Origin: Leeuwenhoekiella polynyae
GTDB taxonomy: Bacteria; Bacteroidota; Bacteroidia; Flavobacteriales; Flavobacteriaceae
DNA: 64,000 bases
Assembly: GCF_004104075.1 (NCBI RefSeq)
Contig: NZ_QOVK01000006.1
Coordinates: forward strand, 1-64,000
Direction: 5' to 3'
The notes under the pieces were generated by a model. The model was given only the letters and a program-made list of their open reading frames with translations, was not told where the DNA came from and did not search any database. Each line of letters begins with the position of its first letter. The stretch's first letter is position 1. Made by a program: the position numbers and the translations under genes. This document shows, one piece after another, positions 54,195 through 63,796 of this stretch.

Positions 54195-56282
54195 ATGAAG
54201 AACTTAAAATATACATGTTCCAACCTCCTGTATTTTGCTGTATTTCTATTCGCGGTGCAGGGAATGCGAGCGCAAAATTATGTCGCTGAAACAACTGGAA
54301 CTCATCAGCCTGCGGTGCATAAAACTAGGGGGAATCCGTATCTGCCACTTTGGGAGCATCTGCCTGATGGTGAGCCCAGGGTTTTTGAAGATCCTGACAA
54401 TCCCGGAAAATACAGAGCATACATCATCGGTTCGCATGATGTGCGATACACCAGTTATTGCGGTCCGGATATCAGAATCTGGTCTGCTCCGGCCGAAAAT
54501 CTTTCGGAGTGGAAGGATGAAGGCCCTGTCTTCACCTATCAGGTTGATGGGGAGTGGGATGTGATGTATGCACCGGATTTAGTTGAAGTAAAAGATAAAG
54601 ACGGTAACAAAACCTATTACCTGTACCCGCATAGCCGCGGCTGGAATCGCGAAGCCATGGTGGCCAAAGGAAGCCGCCCTGATGGTCCGTTTACGCCTAT
54701 TAACCTTACCGCAGATGGAAAAAGAACAGTTCCCGGAAGTATCCTGGGCTTTGATCCCGCCATCTATATTGAGTACATTGATGATCCTACTGATCCAGAC
54801 TACGAAATAGGGTTCAGGGCCTATGGCTATTGGGGCTTTCAAAAATCTTCTGCTGCACAGCTGGATCAAAATACCATGTATTCCTTAAGACCCGGGACTG
54901 AAGTTATTGAGCGCTTATTACCAGCCAGCCGCAGATATGGGGTTATTCGGGATCCGGAAGGGACTGAGTTTCCAAAAATCTATGAAGGAGAGGATTTGGG
55001 CAGTTTTAATTTCTTTGAAGCTTCCTCCATTCGTAAAGTTGGAAATAAGTATGTCACGGTCTTTAGCGGTTATTCAGGACCAGATTATGGCGTGGGAAGT
55101 TCGAATTCCACCTTGCGTTATGCAGTGGCAGATTCTCCCTTAGGACCCTGGAGAAGTGGCGGAGTTTTGGTTGATTCGCGGGCACCGGTACTCAACGAGG
55201 ACGGAACCGCTATTCAGACGACCTATTCCGGCCACAATACCCACGGAAGTATTGAGCAAATCAACAATCAATGGTATGTTTTTTACCATCGCCCGCCACG
55301 CGGTTTTGGCTTTGCTCGCCAACCTATGGTCTCACCAATATCGGTTTCCTGGGATGAAAAATCAGTAGAAGAAGGGGGCTCCGTTTACCTTCGCGGATAC
55401 GATCCGTATGCATCAGATGAAATTTGGACGGCAAAGGCCTCAGATGATTTGGAATACAAGGGCGCAGAAGTTACTTCAGAAGGATTTCATATTTTCGGGC
55501 TCGATCCTTATCAATATTATTCTGCCGGGTATGCCTGCTATCTTTCTGATATCGGCATTCAGCAGGACGCATGGGATATCTGGGATAATCATATGCCTAT
55601 TTCCGGACTGAAAAATGGGCACGTCATCGGCTATAAATATTTTGGATTTGGAGGGGTGAAGGAAGACCAAAAAGGCGTAAGTGCCTTTGAAGGAACGGAA
55701 GAAGGGAACGAAACCATGTTCAACCTGTTCCTGAAACCACAATCAGAAAAATCATTTAAAATTCAAATTTGGTTAGATGGCCCCTGGGATAACCCGACCT
55801 GGAACGGAAAGCAAATAGGTGAAATTATAGTTCCCGCAAATGCTGAAAACGAGATTACTCAATTTACTGTAGATGTTTCTGAATTTGTAGACAATCTTGA
55901 TGAGAAGCACGCGATATTTCTCAGGATAGAAGGCCCTGAAGCAGAATCGCTCGGTGAGCTTGTAGGGCTTGGTTTTAGTTCAAAGGATAAGCCAATCAAT
56001 CGTCCAGAGGTTCCTGAGGTAGTCATTGCTGCAAATGGCAAGAATCTTGATCTACCAAAGACTCCGGTGAGGTCCACTAAGGATAACGGTATTACAGGCT
56101 ATGATATTTATGAGGCACGCTTTAATGCTGAAGGTGCCGCGTCTGCACCGGTAATAACGGTACAATCGGACAACCCGGAAGTAAAAATTGATATTACGCA
56201 GGCGTCATCACTTTCAGAAAAAGCCGTTGTTAAGTTTGACTACAAGGGTATTGTAAAAACCTATCAGGTAGTGTTTGAATAA
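54195..56282 (+). CDS. Divergent GH43-like protein with long C-terminal beta region
   Basis: 695 residues with signal peptide (cleavage near MRAQ, 27). Residues about 45-400 form a GH43-like propeller: PDGEPRVFED then YIIGSHD, LGFDPAI (Asp187, pKa modulator) and FNFFEASS (Glu275, acid). The usual base motif ADP is replaced by PDGEPR, so the base would be Asp58 or Glu60. A GH43 branch with DGEP-type starts is known, so this need not mean loss of activity. Residues about 430-615 look like a CBM6/CBM-type beta-sandwich, and about 620-695 like another small beta domain. The substrate is unknown; context suggests a xylan side chain. Confidence 0.75.
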   Translation: MKNLKYTCSNLLYFAVFLFAVQGMRAQNYVAETTGTHQPAVHKTRGNPYLPLWEHLPDGEPRVFEDPDNPGKYRAYIIGSHDVRYTSYCGPDIRIWSAPAENLSEWKDEGPVFTYQVDGEWDVMYAPDLVEVKDKDGNKTYYLYPHSRGWNREAMVAKGSRPDGPFTPINLTADGKRTVPGSILGFDPAIYIEYIDDPTDPDYEIGFRAYGYWGFQKSSAAQLDQNTMYSLRPGTEVIERLLPASRRYGVIRDPEGTEFPKIYEGEDLGSFNFFEASSIRKVGNKYVTVFSGYSGPDYGVGSSNSTLRYAVADSPLGPWRSGGVLVDSRAPVLNEDGTAIQTTYSGHNTHGSIEQINNQWYVFYHRPPRGFGFARQPMVSPISVSWDEKSVEEGGSVYLRGYDPYASDEIWTAKASDDLEYKGAEVTSEGFHIFGLDPYQYYSAGYACYLSDIGIQQDAWDIWDNHMPISGLKNGHVIGYKYFGFGGVKEDQKGVSAFEGTEEGNETMFNLFLKPQSEKSFKIQIWLDGPWDNPTWNGKQIGEIIVPANAENEITQFTVDVSEFVDNLDEKHAIFLRIEGPEAESLGELVGLGFSSKDKPINRPEVPEVVIAANGKNLDLPKTPVRSTKDNGITGYDIYEARFNAEGAASAPVITVQSDNPEVKIDITQASSLSEKAVVKFDYKGIVKTYQVVFE

Positions 56283-56329
56283 TCTTTACTCAATTAAATT
56301 TTATACACCATAAATTAAATTCGCATATA

Positions 56330-58063
56330 ATGAAAAAACAAAATTTACTACTCGCGCCGGCACTGGCGCTAATTCTGAGCTTTTCGAGCTTCGATTTTAT
56401 GACAGAGCGGCCGGACCCTCCCAAAAAAGGAGTGCCGGTATTTTCCAACGTTGTTTATGAAGGAAATGATGCTGTTTACAACGAAAATCCATTGGAGGCT
56501 AATGAATTTTACAATCCTATTTTACAGGGTTGCTATCCCGATCCTGCCATAACCCGCAAGGGAGATGATTACTATTTGGTAGCATCGTCATTTGCGATGT
56601 TTCCCGGGGTGCCAATTTTCCATTCTAAAGATTTGGTGAACTGGAAACAAATTGGTCACGTTTTAGATCGCGTATCACAACTTGATGTGCACGATACCGG
56701 GATCAGTCAGGGGGTGTATGCACCGGGAATTACCTACAATGAAAACAATGATACCTTTTATATGATCACGACTGCATTTGCGGGTGGAGCAGGGAATATC
56801 ATTGTAAAAACCAAAGACCCGATGCAGGGTTGGGGCGAGCCTATAAAAATGGATTTTGACGGGATTGATCCTTCGATCTTTTTTGATGACGATGGTAAAG
56901 CCTATGTGGTGCATAATGATGCTCCCAACAAAGGGGAAGAATTGTATCAGGGACATCGTGTGATTAAAGTTTGGGAATACGATGTCGAAAAAGACCAGAT
57001 CATAAAGGGAACCGATAAAATCATAGTAAATGGCGGCGTTGATTTAGCCGATAAACCCATTTGGATTGAAGCGCCTCACCTGTATAAGAAAGATGATACG
57101 TATTATTTGATGTGTGCCGAAGGTGGAACCGGAGGCTGGCACAGTGAAGTGATTTTTAGGAGCGATAACCCTAAGGGTCCTTTTGTTCCTGCACCCAGCA
57201 ATCCTATTTTGACCCAGCGTTATTTCCCGAAAGACCGAAAAAACAATGTAGACTGGGCTGGTCACGCAGATATTATTGAAGGCCCAAATGGTCAATGGTA
57301 CGGCGTTTTTCTGGCTGTACGTCCCAATTCAGCGGGTCAGGTAAATACAGGAAGAGAAACCTTTATTTTACCGGTTGACTGGTCTGGAACCTATCCGGTT
57401 TTTGAAAACGGTCTGGTGCCTATGGAGCCAAAATTAGAGCTTCCGGAAGGTGTTGAAAATAAAACCGGTGAGGATGGTTATTTCCCCAACGGAAACTTCA
57501 CGTTTGAGGAAGATTTTAGTGGTGATAAACTGGATTACCGCTGGATCGGTTTGAGAGGTCCGCGTGAAGCATTTATCAAGCAAACCAAGAAAGGGTTGGA
57601 AATCGAGCCTTTTGACGCTGAAATCACCGAATTGAAGCCTACTTCAACATTATTTCATCGTCAAATGCATAAGACCTTCAGTTTTAAAACTGATTTGACC
57701 TACAAACCAAAATCGGATGAAGACTTTGCCGGGATTACCGCTTTACAGAATGAGCGTTCTAATTATGCCTTTGGGGTAACCAAGAAAGACAAAGACTATT
57801 ATATCGTTTTACAACGCACCGAAAGAGGAAAGTCCAGCATTGTAGCCAGTGAGAAAATTGATCTGGATGACGAAATCTCATTGAAAGTGGAAGGGGACAA
57901 TGCTGATTATAAATTCAGCTATGTTATCGACGGAGATACCTATAAAAATCTGGGCGGAACCGTGAGTGGAGATATTCTTTCAACCAATGTAGCCGGAGGT
58001 TTTACCGGAGCTATGGTTGGGTTATATGCGACTTCGGGGAACTCTATCGAGCCAGCTGAATAG
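56330..58063 (+). CDS. GH43 beta-xylosidase/arabinofuranosidase, subfamily 12-like
   Basis: 577 residues with an N-terminal hydrophobic signal (about 5-22). The catalytic propeller opens with NPILQGCYPDPAI (base Asp71), followed by GVPIFHSKDLVNW, pKa modulator Asp180 (DGIDPS) and acid Glu247 (WIEAPH). After about 370, EDFSGDKLDYRWIGLR marks the concanavalin-like C-terminal domain that completes the active site in GH43_11/12 enzymes. It probably releases xylose or arabinose from arabinoxylo-oligosaccharides. It is the last gene of the operon; a terminator follows 20 bases on. Confidence 0.93.
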   Translation: MKKQNLLLAPALALILSFSSFDFMTERPDPPKKGVPVFSNVVYEGNDAVYNENPLEANEFYNPILQGCYPDPAITRKGDDYYLVASSFAMFPGVPIFHSKDLVNWKQIGHVLDRVSQLDVHDTGISQGVYAPGITYNENNDTFYMITTAFAGGAGNIIVKTKDPMQGWGEPIKMDFDGIDPSIFFDDDGKAYVVHNDAPNKGEELYQGHRVIKVWEYDVEKDQIIKGTDKIIVNGGVDLADKPIWIEAPHLYKKDDTYYLMCAEGGTGGWHSEVIFRSDNPKGPFVPAPSNPILTQRYFPKDRKNNVDWAGHADIIEGPNGQWYGVFLAVRPNSAGQVNTGRETFILPVDWSGTYPVFENGLVPMEPKLELPEGVENKTGEDGYFPNGNFTFEEDFSGDKLDYRWIGLRGPREAFIKQTKKGLEIEPFDAEITELKPTSTLFHRQMHKTFSFKTDLTYKPKSDEDFAGITALQNERSNYAFGVTKKDKDYYIVLQRTERGKSSIVASEKIDLDDEISLKVEGDNADYKFSYVIDGDTYKNLGGTVSGDILSTNVAGGFTGAMVGLYATSGNSIEPAE

Positions 58064-58083
58064 TTTATTTTGTTTTTAATACT

Positions 58084-58113
58084 AAAAAAGAGGTCAAGGT
58101 GGCCTCTTTTTTT
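58084..58113 (+). terminator. Intrinsic terminator of the 12-gene enzyme operon
   Basis: AAAAAAGAGG-TCAAGGTGG-CCTCTTTTTT, a 10-bp stem with 9-base loop and a run of T, 20 bases after the last GH43 stop. Its A-rich left side would also allow some function on the other strand. Confidence 0.85.
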
Positions 58114-58442
58114 ATGGAGTATTGCCAACTATTTAATTTTACTCAATAGTCTGAGCGCAGCGCATTTTACTGAATAACCTGATTTTAGTCTAAAAACTGC
58201 TCTACATACAGGGAGACTTCGGTTGGTACTATTTATTTGTCAGTATAGCTGGTTTTAATGCTTATACTTTAAATGTAAATCGATATCAGAAACATACTCG
58301 TGATTAAGTACTGCTTTACTCCAGAGAGTCTCTCGGGTATCTTCTTTTTAAAAGGTATAGGTAGTAAAGCAACACTTGTCTTTAGTCTTTAGTTAATTGA
58401 TTTAGATTTCCTTTTAGCTGTAGCCTCTTTTAGGAATAAAAA

Positions 58443-58476
58443 AACTGCCCAAAAGTTTTTAAGCTTTTGGGCAGTT
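58443..58476 (-). terminator. Intrinsic terminator of the susCD pair 2 transcript
   Basis: AACTGCCCAAAAG and CTTTTGGGCAGTT form a perfect 13-bp stem around an 8-base loop. On the minus strand it is followed by a run of T (58437-58444) and lies 25 bases after the susD-like stop. Confidence 0.9.
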
Positions 58477-58501
58477 GCTATTTCAAACGCTTAATTTAAA
58501 A

Positions 58502-60430
58502 TTAATAGCCTGGGTTTTGATAGGCATCTTTTTCTGCCTGAGAAACGTCCATTGCATCAAGCTGACCTTGAGGAATTGGTCTCAGATAATGATACGGCTC
58601 AATTGTACGGGTAAAAGTCTGTGGACTGTGGTCTCCATATGCATTGCCTGATATACTATAGCTAGCTGCCACTTCATCCCAAGTTTGAGTACGAACTAAA
58701 TCATACCAGCGGTAGCCTTCACCAAAATATTCTCGAGAACGTTCCTCCAGAATATAGTCGATGGTAATCACTGCTGGTGTCTCATTAACCAGTGTAGCAC
58801 TATTATCTTCTATACGCTCTTCTTGTTCTCCGTTATCAAAGCGCCACTTACCGGCACGTTCACGAATAACGTTGATTAAATCCCGTGCACTTTTACCACC
58901 TTGTGGAGCTGCACCTTTTACAGCCGCTTCAGCCGCAATAAAATAGAATTCAGAGTACTTTGCAATTGGGAAAGGTCTGGTTAGACCAGCGTTAGGCGAA
59001 CCTAACCCACCATTATTATCTGTTCTATACGTTCCTAATTTCCATAGACCCGGATATACAACACGACTTATACCATTTGGATTGATAACAAAATCTGATC
59101 TTCCGGGAAGGGAACCGGCACCAATAGATGCCTTATTTCCGGAATAATCAACAGCAGGATCATCCTCATCTAAGAAGGTAAGTACAGCCTCACCCGGTCC
59201 TACTGGAATATCGTTAGCATTAGGATATTCAGTAAAATCTGCTGGGGATAGTTTATCTCTGTTGTTACGGTAACTTGTTGTAAACGTAGCATCATATCTG
59301 GAGTCGTTATCTTTGTCTGCAAACGTATTTTTGAATACTTCTATTGGTGGAGCCATACGTGTCCATGGACGACCGTAGCTCTGCGCAGCTTCACGCTGAA
59401 CGGTTGATACGTTATCACTGCTTCTTATAGCAGTATAGTTCCAAGTAGCCATCCAAACAGAAGCATTATCCTGATCACCTGAAATACCAAAACCTAAACT
59501 GGCACCATTATAAATTTCACTTTCTTCGGTATGATCGGCGTAAAGCATCATTTCTGCATGACGATCATTAGGAGCCCAATGCACATCGTAAAAATACTCT
59601 AGTAAAGTGTACGGTCCCGGATTATCAATTGCAGTTGTCGCTATGTTATACGCTTGTTGAAAATAATAGGCTGCATCCTTTCCATCAGGATCTGTACGTG
59701 GAGTATCAGGATAGGTTGGAATATTATTTGGATTTTGCAACCACCAGGCGTAAGTTAAATAGGCTTTGGCTAAATACAAACGAGCAGTATTCTTAGTTGC
59801 TGTACCAGTCAAACGAGGCTGTTCTGGAAGGTTTTGTACAGCCAGTTCCAAATCAGGAAATATAGCTTTAGTATATATTTCTGGGACAGTATTACGAGTA
59901 GATCCACGGAAGGTAGAAGTATTAAATACCAGTTCTCCTGATCCTAAATCTAAAGGAACACCACCATAGGTTTGAACTAATAGAAAATAATCAAAGCCAC
60001 GAAAGAATCTGGCCTCGGCCACTAAAGACTCTGCAATACCTACAGCTTCTGCATTTTCAATAATACCATTAGCTGTATTGATTGCTCCAAAACAACTAAA
60101 CCATGGCCCTGCCGGTGGCGCCGAACTTGAGATTATAGAACCCACACCAGACAAGTCCATATCTTTAAAGTTACCATCTGCACTTTGCGCATAGGTATAT
60201 TCATCAGTTCCTGTCTCAGTTGAGTTATAGTAGTTCCACGCGCCATATAAAAAGCGCAAATGCGTATATAAAGCGGTAATACCACCCTCAACACCATTTT
60301 CTGTCTGAAAGAATTCTGGTGTAAAAACATTTCTGGGGTTTTCCTCTAGAATATCTTCTGAACAAGAAGTAAAACCTACCCCAACAGCAAGAAAAACCAG
60401 GAAGGCAATTTTAAATTGTATTTGTTTCAT
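58502..60430 (-). CDS. SusD/RagB-like substrate-binding lipoprotein (pair 2)
   Basis: 642 residues with lipobox FTSC (Cys23). The N-terminal EDILEENPRNVFTPEFFQTENG, EARFFRGFDYFLLVQTYGGVP, and the C-terminal DLINVIRERAGKW, EERSREYFGEGYRWYDLVR and YLRPIPQGQL are SusD-family motifs. It is about 140 residues longer than the SusD-like protein of pair 1, with large insertions in the middle, a size seen in SusD proteins of xylan loci. It would bind xylan or xylo-oligosaccharides at the cell surface beside the SusC-like transporter encoded 10 bases upstream. Confidence 0.96.
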   Translation of the reverse strand: MKQIQFKIAFLVFLAVGVGFTSCSEDILEENPRNVFTPEFFQTENGVEGGITALYTHLRFLYGAWNYYNSTETGTDEYTYAQSADGNFKDMDLSGVGSIISSSAPPAGPWFSCFGAINTANGIIENAEAVGIAESLVAEARFFRGFDYFLLVQTYGGVPLDLGSGELVFNTSTFRGSTRNTVPEIYTKAIFPDLELAVQNLPEQPRLTGTATKNTARLYLAKAYLTYAWWLQNPNNIPTYPDTPRTDPDGKDAAYYFQQAYNIATTAIDNPGPYTLLEYFYDVHWAPNDRHAEMMLYADHTEESEIYNGASLGFGISGDQDNASVWMATWNYTAIRSSDNVSTVQREAAQSYGRPWTRMAPPIEVFKNTFADKDNDSRYDATFTTSYRNNRDKLSPADFTEYPNANDIPVGPGEAVLTFLDEDDPAVDYSGNKASIGAGSLPGRSDFVINPNGISRVVYPGLWKLGTYRTDNNGGLGSPNAGLTRPFPIAKYSEFYFIAAEAAVKGAAPQGGKSARDLINVIRERAGKWRFDNGEQEERIEDNSATLVNETPAVITIDYILEERSREYFGEGYRWYDLVRTQTWDEVAASYSISGNAYGDHSPQTFTRTIEPYHYLRPIPQGQLDAMDVSQAEKDAYQNPGY

Positions 60431-60440
60431 AATTAATTTT

Positions 60441-63400
60441 TTAAAATTTTACATTCAACCCTAGAAGGAAGTTACGTGTAGTAGGTACGTTGGTTCCTAT
60501 GGTCGCAATTCCTCTCGAAATGAAACCTGCCGTACCTGTAGCAGAGTTTTGCGCGTTACCAGAACCATCTGATCCTGAGTTTGTTTCAGGATCCATTCCA
60601 GATTCTTTATGATAGGGAGAAAATAAAACAAATGGATTTTGAACGGTTGCATAAAGTCGTAAGCTATTGAGTCCGGCTTTTTCTACAAGAGAAGACTCAA
60701 AATTATAGCCAAGTGTCATCGCACGTATTTTTAAATATGAGCCATCAAAATACCCCATAGTTCTACCATATCGTGGTCCATCACCATCCTGAATTCCTCC
60801 CGGTGCAGGATATTTAGCATCAGTATTTGTTGGGGTCCAGTAATCCACATCAATATTATTTCTTCTTCCGGTAAGTAAATTCAAATAACCAGCAGAAGAA
60901 TAAAGTGTACTAATTAAAGTACCACCACTTTGAAAAACACCTACCATATTAAAATCAAAGTTTTTATAGGCTAAGCGCGTATTAAAACCACCTTGAAAGT
61001 CAGGAGTTGGATCTATGATTTGTCTATCATCAGAATCAATTTGACGCACCGGTGAGCCATCTTCATTGAATTCTCCGGTATATTCTACTTTAATCATACC
61101 CACATTACCACCTGGTTCGTAAGTCTGTAAATACTGGAAATCAGGATCATCTTCATTCCAAAGTCCTATATTTTTATGGTCATAAATTACATTGATGGGG
61201 GATCCTACAAACCAAAGCTGTCCTTCATTTCGGTCCTGACCACTTGCCAAAGAAACAATTTCGTTTCTGTTAGTATACAAGTTGACACCAAAATCCCAGG
61301 TAAACCCATCAGGGTTATCTAAAATAGTGGCGTTTAAAGCGACTTCAAGACCTTTATTCTCGGTAGCACCTATATTTCCTACAAATGATCCAACACCAGA
61401 AGTTGAAGGTAACCCTACGCGGTACAAAATATCATTAGTTTTGGTTGTGTAATACTCTACAGTACCCGAGAGGCGGTTATTAAATAAGCCGAAGTCGATA
61501 CCATAGTTATAGGTTTCAGAAAATTCCCAGCCTAAATTTGCGTTTGGCAAATCCTGAACAAAATAACCTGTAGCAAAAGTATCACCGAAGTTATAATTAC
61601 GAACACCAAGATTACCAAGCGTTGCGTAATTTGCAACTGCCTGATTAGAGGTTTCACCATAACCTGCACGAAGTTTAAGGAGGCTTACCCAATCTACATC
61701 TTGCATAAATTTTTCGTTGGCAACATTCCAACCTAATGAGATTGCAGGATAGGTCACCCACTTATTTCCGGGTGCCAGTCTTGAAGAACCGTCAGCACGT
61801 ACCGTAGCGGTTAATAAATACCGATTATCGTACTGGTAAATAGCTCTACCCATTATTGATTCTAGTCCATTTTCACCATAATCGCTTCCATAACCTGTAA
61901 TATCTTCCAATAATGCAGAATCCAGATTATAGAATAAAAATTGCTCATTTGGTATGTTTCGGGCATTTAAAAATGAACTTTCTGATTTTGAGTTTTGAAC
62001 CGAATAGAGACCTACAATGTTGACTTTATGCTTGTCTGCAAAAGTTTTATCATAGGTTAATAAATTTTCAATTACATAATCCTGAAATAAGTTGCTGCTG
62101 TTTCCTGCGCTATTGGGTGCAAAAGGATCAATATTAGCAACTCCCTGCCCGTTAAAAAATCCATCACGGCTGGTACGTAGATTTAAACCAATATTAAGTC
62201 TGTATTTTAATCCGTCAACTCCTGGGATACTTACTTCACCGTATAAGTTATTGTACGTACCAAAATCTTTCTGAAGATTCACTCGGCCTTCTCCCAAGCC
62301 TTTAAGCGTACTGCGTGTAGTTACCCAGAAGTCATCAGCAGGCATACTTACCACACGCTTTAGACTTCCATCTTCGTTATAAGGATTAAGAATAGGTGTA
62401 GCACTAAGATTTCCATAAATCCCGGTTCCGGCGGCATTGGTAACATTCCAATTCATAATTGAGTTAATACCAAAGCGGAAAGCACCTACCTGCTGATCGA
62501 TCTGTGCTCTTAGCGAATAGCGCTGAAAATTTTCCACCGGCAATACTGAAGTTTCTTTAAAGTAACCTCCACCAAAACTGTAGCTTCCATTTTCTGTTCC
62601 TCCTGTAACACTAAAGTCATGATTGGTTTGCAAGCCTGTGCCATAAATCAAACCCTGCCAGTCAGTATTTACATTGGGATCTTCATCTGCACCATAATTC
62701 TCATAAATTGGAACCCCACTTTCTTGTTGTAATGCTGTAGCCTGACGAAGAGCTACAAACTGCGGTCCATTCATCATCGGATATTTTGCAAATACCTCTT
62801 TAGTGGCATAATATGTATTGTAGCTGAAGGTTGCCTTTTGTCCCTTTTGACCCGATTTTGTGGTAATCAAAACAACTCCGTTTGCTCCTCTTGAACCGTA
62901 AATTGCGGTAGCGGAAGCATCTTTAAGAATATCAATACTCGCTATGTCGTTAATACTAATGTCATTTAGCCCCCCTGAAAAAGGAATACCGTTTAAAACG
63001 ATTAAAGGGTCATTACTTCCTGAAAGTGAACGCACACCACGTATACGTATGGAAGCATTGTCAGCACCGGGTCTGGTACTTGTTGTTGTAATTTGTACCC
63101 CAGGAGCACGACCTTGTAAAGCCTGTTGAAAGTTTGCAACCTGTACTTCTTCAAGCTCATCGCCGTCTAGTGATACTACAGAACCGGTAACCGACTCTTT
63201 ATTCTGAGTACCGTAACCGATAACAACTACTTCACTTAAGGATTGAAGATCATTTTCAAGTACAGTATTTACCTGAGCTCTGTTGTTAACAGGTACCTCT
63301 TTTGCCTCATAGCCTACAAAGCTAAAGACTAATACACCGTCTCCCGGTACATTATTTAAGGTGTAATTTCCGTCAAAGTCGGTTACTGCACCATTGCTAG

Positions 63401-63563
63401 TACCTTTTACGATAACATTAACGCCTGGTATAGGGCCATTGCCATCACTCACAGTTCCCGTGATTGTTGATTGAGCGTAAATTCCTGAGCAGAAAAATAC
63501 ACTTAAGAAGAAGAGCCCCAGATACCTGAGTGTTTTCTTCTGAAAAAGTAAAATGCTTTCCAT
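60441..63563 (-). CDS. SusC-like TonB-dependent outer-membrane transporter (pair 2)
   Basis: 1040 residues: signal peptide (cleavage near IYAQ, 31), carboxypeptidase-D-like domain (about 32-115, GTVSDGNGPIPGVNVIV), VVVIGYGTQNKESVTGSV, plug domain (SIRIRGVRSLSGSNDPLIVL, about 155-245), and a beta-barrel ending LLGLNVKF. It takes up oligosaccharides with the SusD-like partner. The upstream region has a -33/-7 type promoter and two operator-like palindromes, so this pair is probably under the same LacI-type control as the glucuronidase operon. Confidence 0.96.
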   Translation of the reverse strand: MESILLFQKKTLRYLGLFFLSVFFCSGIYAQSTITGTVSDGNGPIPGVNVIVKGTSNGAVTDFDGNYTLNNVPGDGVLVFSFVGYEAKEVPVNNRAQVNTVLENDLQSLSEVVVIGYGTQNKESVTGSVVSLDGDELEEVQVANFQQALQGRAPGVQITTTSTRPGADNASIRIRGVRSLSGSNDPLIVLNGIPFSGGLNDISINDIASIDILKDASATAIYGSRGANGVVLITTKSGQKGQKATFSYNTYYATKEVFAKYPMMNGPQFVALRQATALQQESGVPIYENYGADEDPNVNTDWQGLIYGTGLQTNHDFSVTGGTENGSYSFGGGYFKETSVLPVENFQRYSLRAQIDQQVGAFRFGINSIMNWNVTNAAGTGIYGNLSATPILNPYNEDGSLKRVVSMPADDFWVTTRSTLKGLGEGRVNLQKDFGTYNNLYGEVSIPGVDGLKYRLNIGLNLRTSRDGFFNGQGVANIDPFAPNSAGNSSNLFQDYVIENLLTYDKTFADKHKVNIVGLYSVQNSKSESSFLNARNIPNEQFLFYNLDSALLEDITGYGSDYGENGLESIMGRAIYQYDNRYLLTATVRADGSSRLAPGNKWVTYPAISLGWNVANEKFMQDVDWVSLLKLRAGYGETSNQAVANYATLGNLGVRNYNFGDTFATGYFVQDLPNANLGWEFSETYNYGIDFGLFNNRLSGTVEYYTTKTNDILYRVGLPSTSGVGSFVGNIGATENKGLEVALNATILDNPDGFTWDFGVNLYTNRNEIVSLASGQDRNEGQLWFVGSPINVIYDHKNIGLWNEDDPDFQYLQTYEPGGNVGMIKVEYTGEFNEDGSPVRQIDSDDRQIIDPTPDFQGGFNTRLAYKNFDFNMVGVFQSGGTLISTLYSSAGYLNLLTGRRNNIDVDYWTPTNTDAKYPAPGGIQDGDGPRYGRTMGYFDGSYLKIRAMTLGYNFESSLVEKAGLNSLRLYATVQNPFVLFSPYHKESGMDPETNSGSDGSGNAQNSATGTAGFISRGIATIGTNVPTTRNFLLGLNVKF

Positions 63564-63658
63564 AAAACTTAGTTTGATTGAATTAATTAGTCATTTGAGT
63601 TAATTTGAATTGATGCGTCTTCATATAATACTTTAGAAAACATTAACATTTATTATAC

Positions 63659-63674
63659 ACTCAATCGATTTCGC
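63659..63674. promoter_or_regulatory. Operator-like site in the leader of susC-like gene 2
   Basis: ACTCAATCGATTTCGC matches ACGCAATCGATTGCGT at 13 of 16 positions with an intact AATCGATT core. It lies about 80 bases downstream of the predicted transcription start and 96 before the ATG. Confidence 0.4.
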
Positions 63675-63755
63675 TAATAATAAAAGTTATAATAATTAAG
63701 AAAAATAAAATGTATTTATGACAGTTATTGTCTTTAGTACTATATGTATTATTTT

Positions 63756-63786
63756 CAAATGTATGTAAATCTCACGTACCACACAA
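63756..63786 (-). promoter_or_regulatory. Promoter of susC-like gene 2
   Basis: On the minus strand, TTG (63786-63784), 20 bases, then TACATTTG (63763-63756). The second element is an exact fit to the Bacteroidetes -7 consensus, and the spacing fits the -33/-7 architecture. The predicted leader is about 185 bases. The -33 element falls inside the operator-like site 63781-63796. Confidence 0.6.
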
Positions 63787-63796
63787 CCGATTGCGT
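63781..63796. promoter_or_regulatory. Operator-like site overlapping the -33 box of susC-like gene 2
   Basis: ACACAACCGATTGCGT, whose complement ACGCAATCGGTTGTGT differs from the perfect site at 16111 at a single position. The overlap with the -33 element is what is expected of a repressor site. Confidence 0.65.

Larger units (their letters stand above)
58064..58501. other. Convergent intergenic region with two terminators
   Basis: 438 bases between the enzyme operon and the susD-like gene 2, which converge. A terminator for each side lies at 58084-58113 and 58443-58476. The 330 bases between them show no coding sequence or RNA gene. TTTTACTCAATA at 58137-58148 is the complement of a 12-mer at 506-517. 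Confidence 0.6.
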
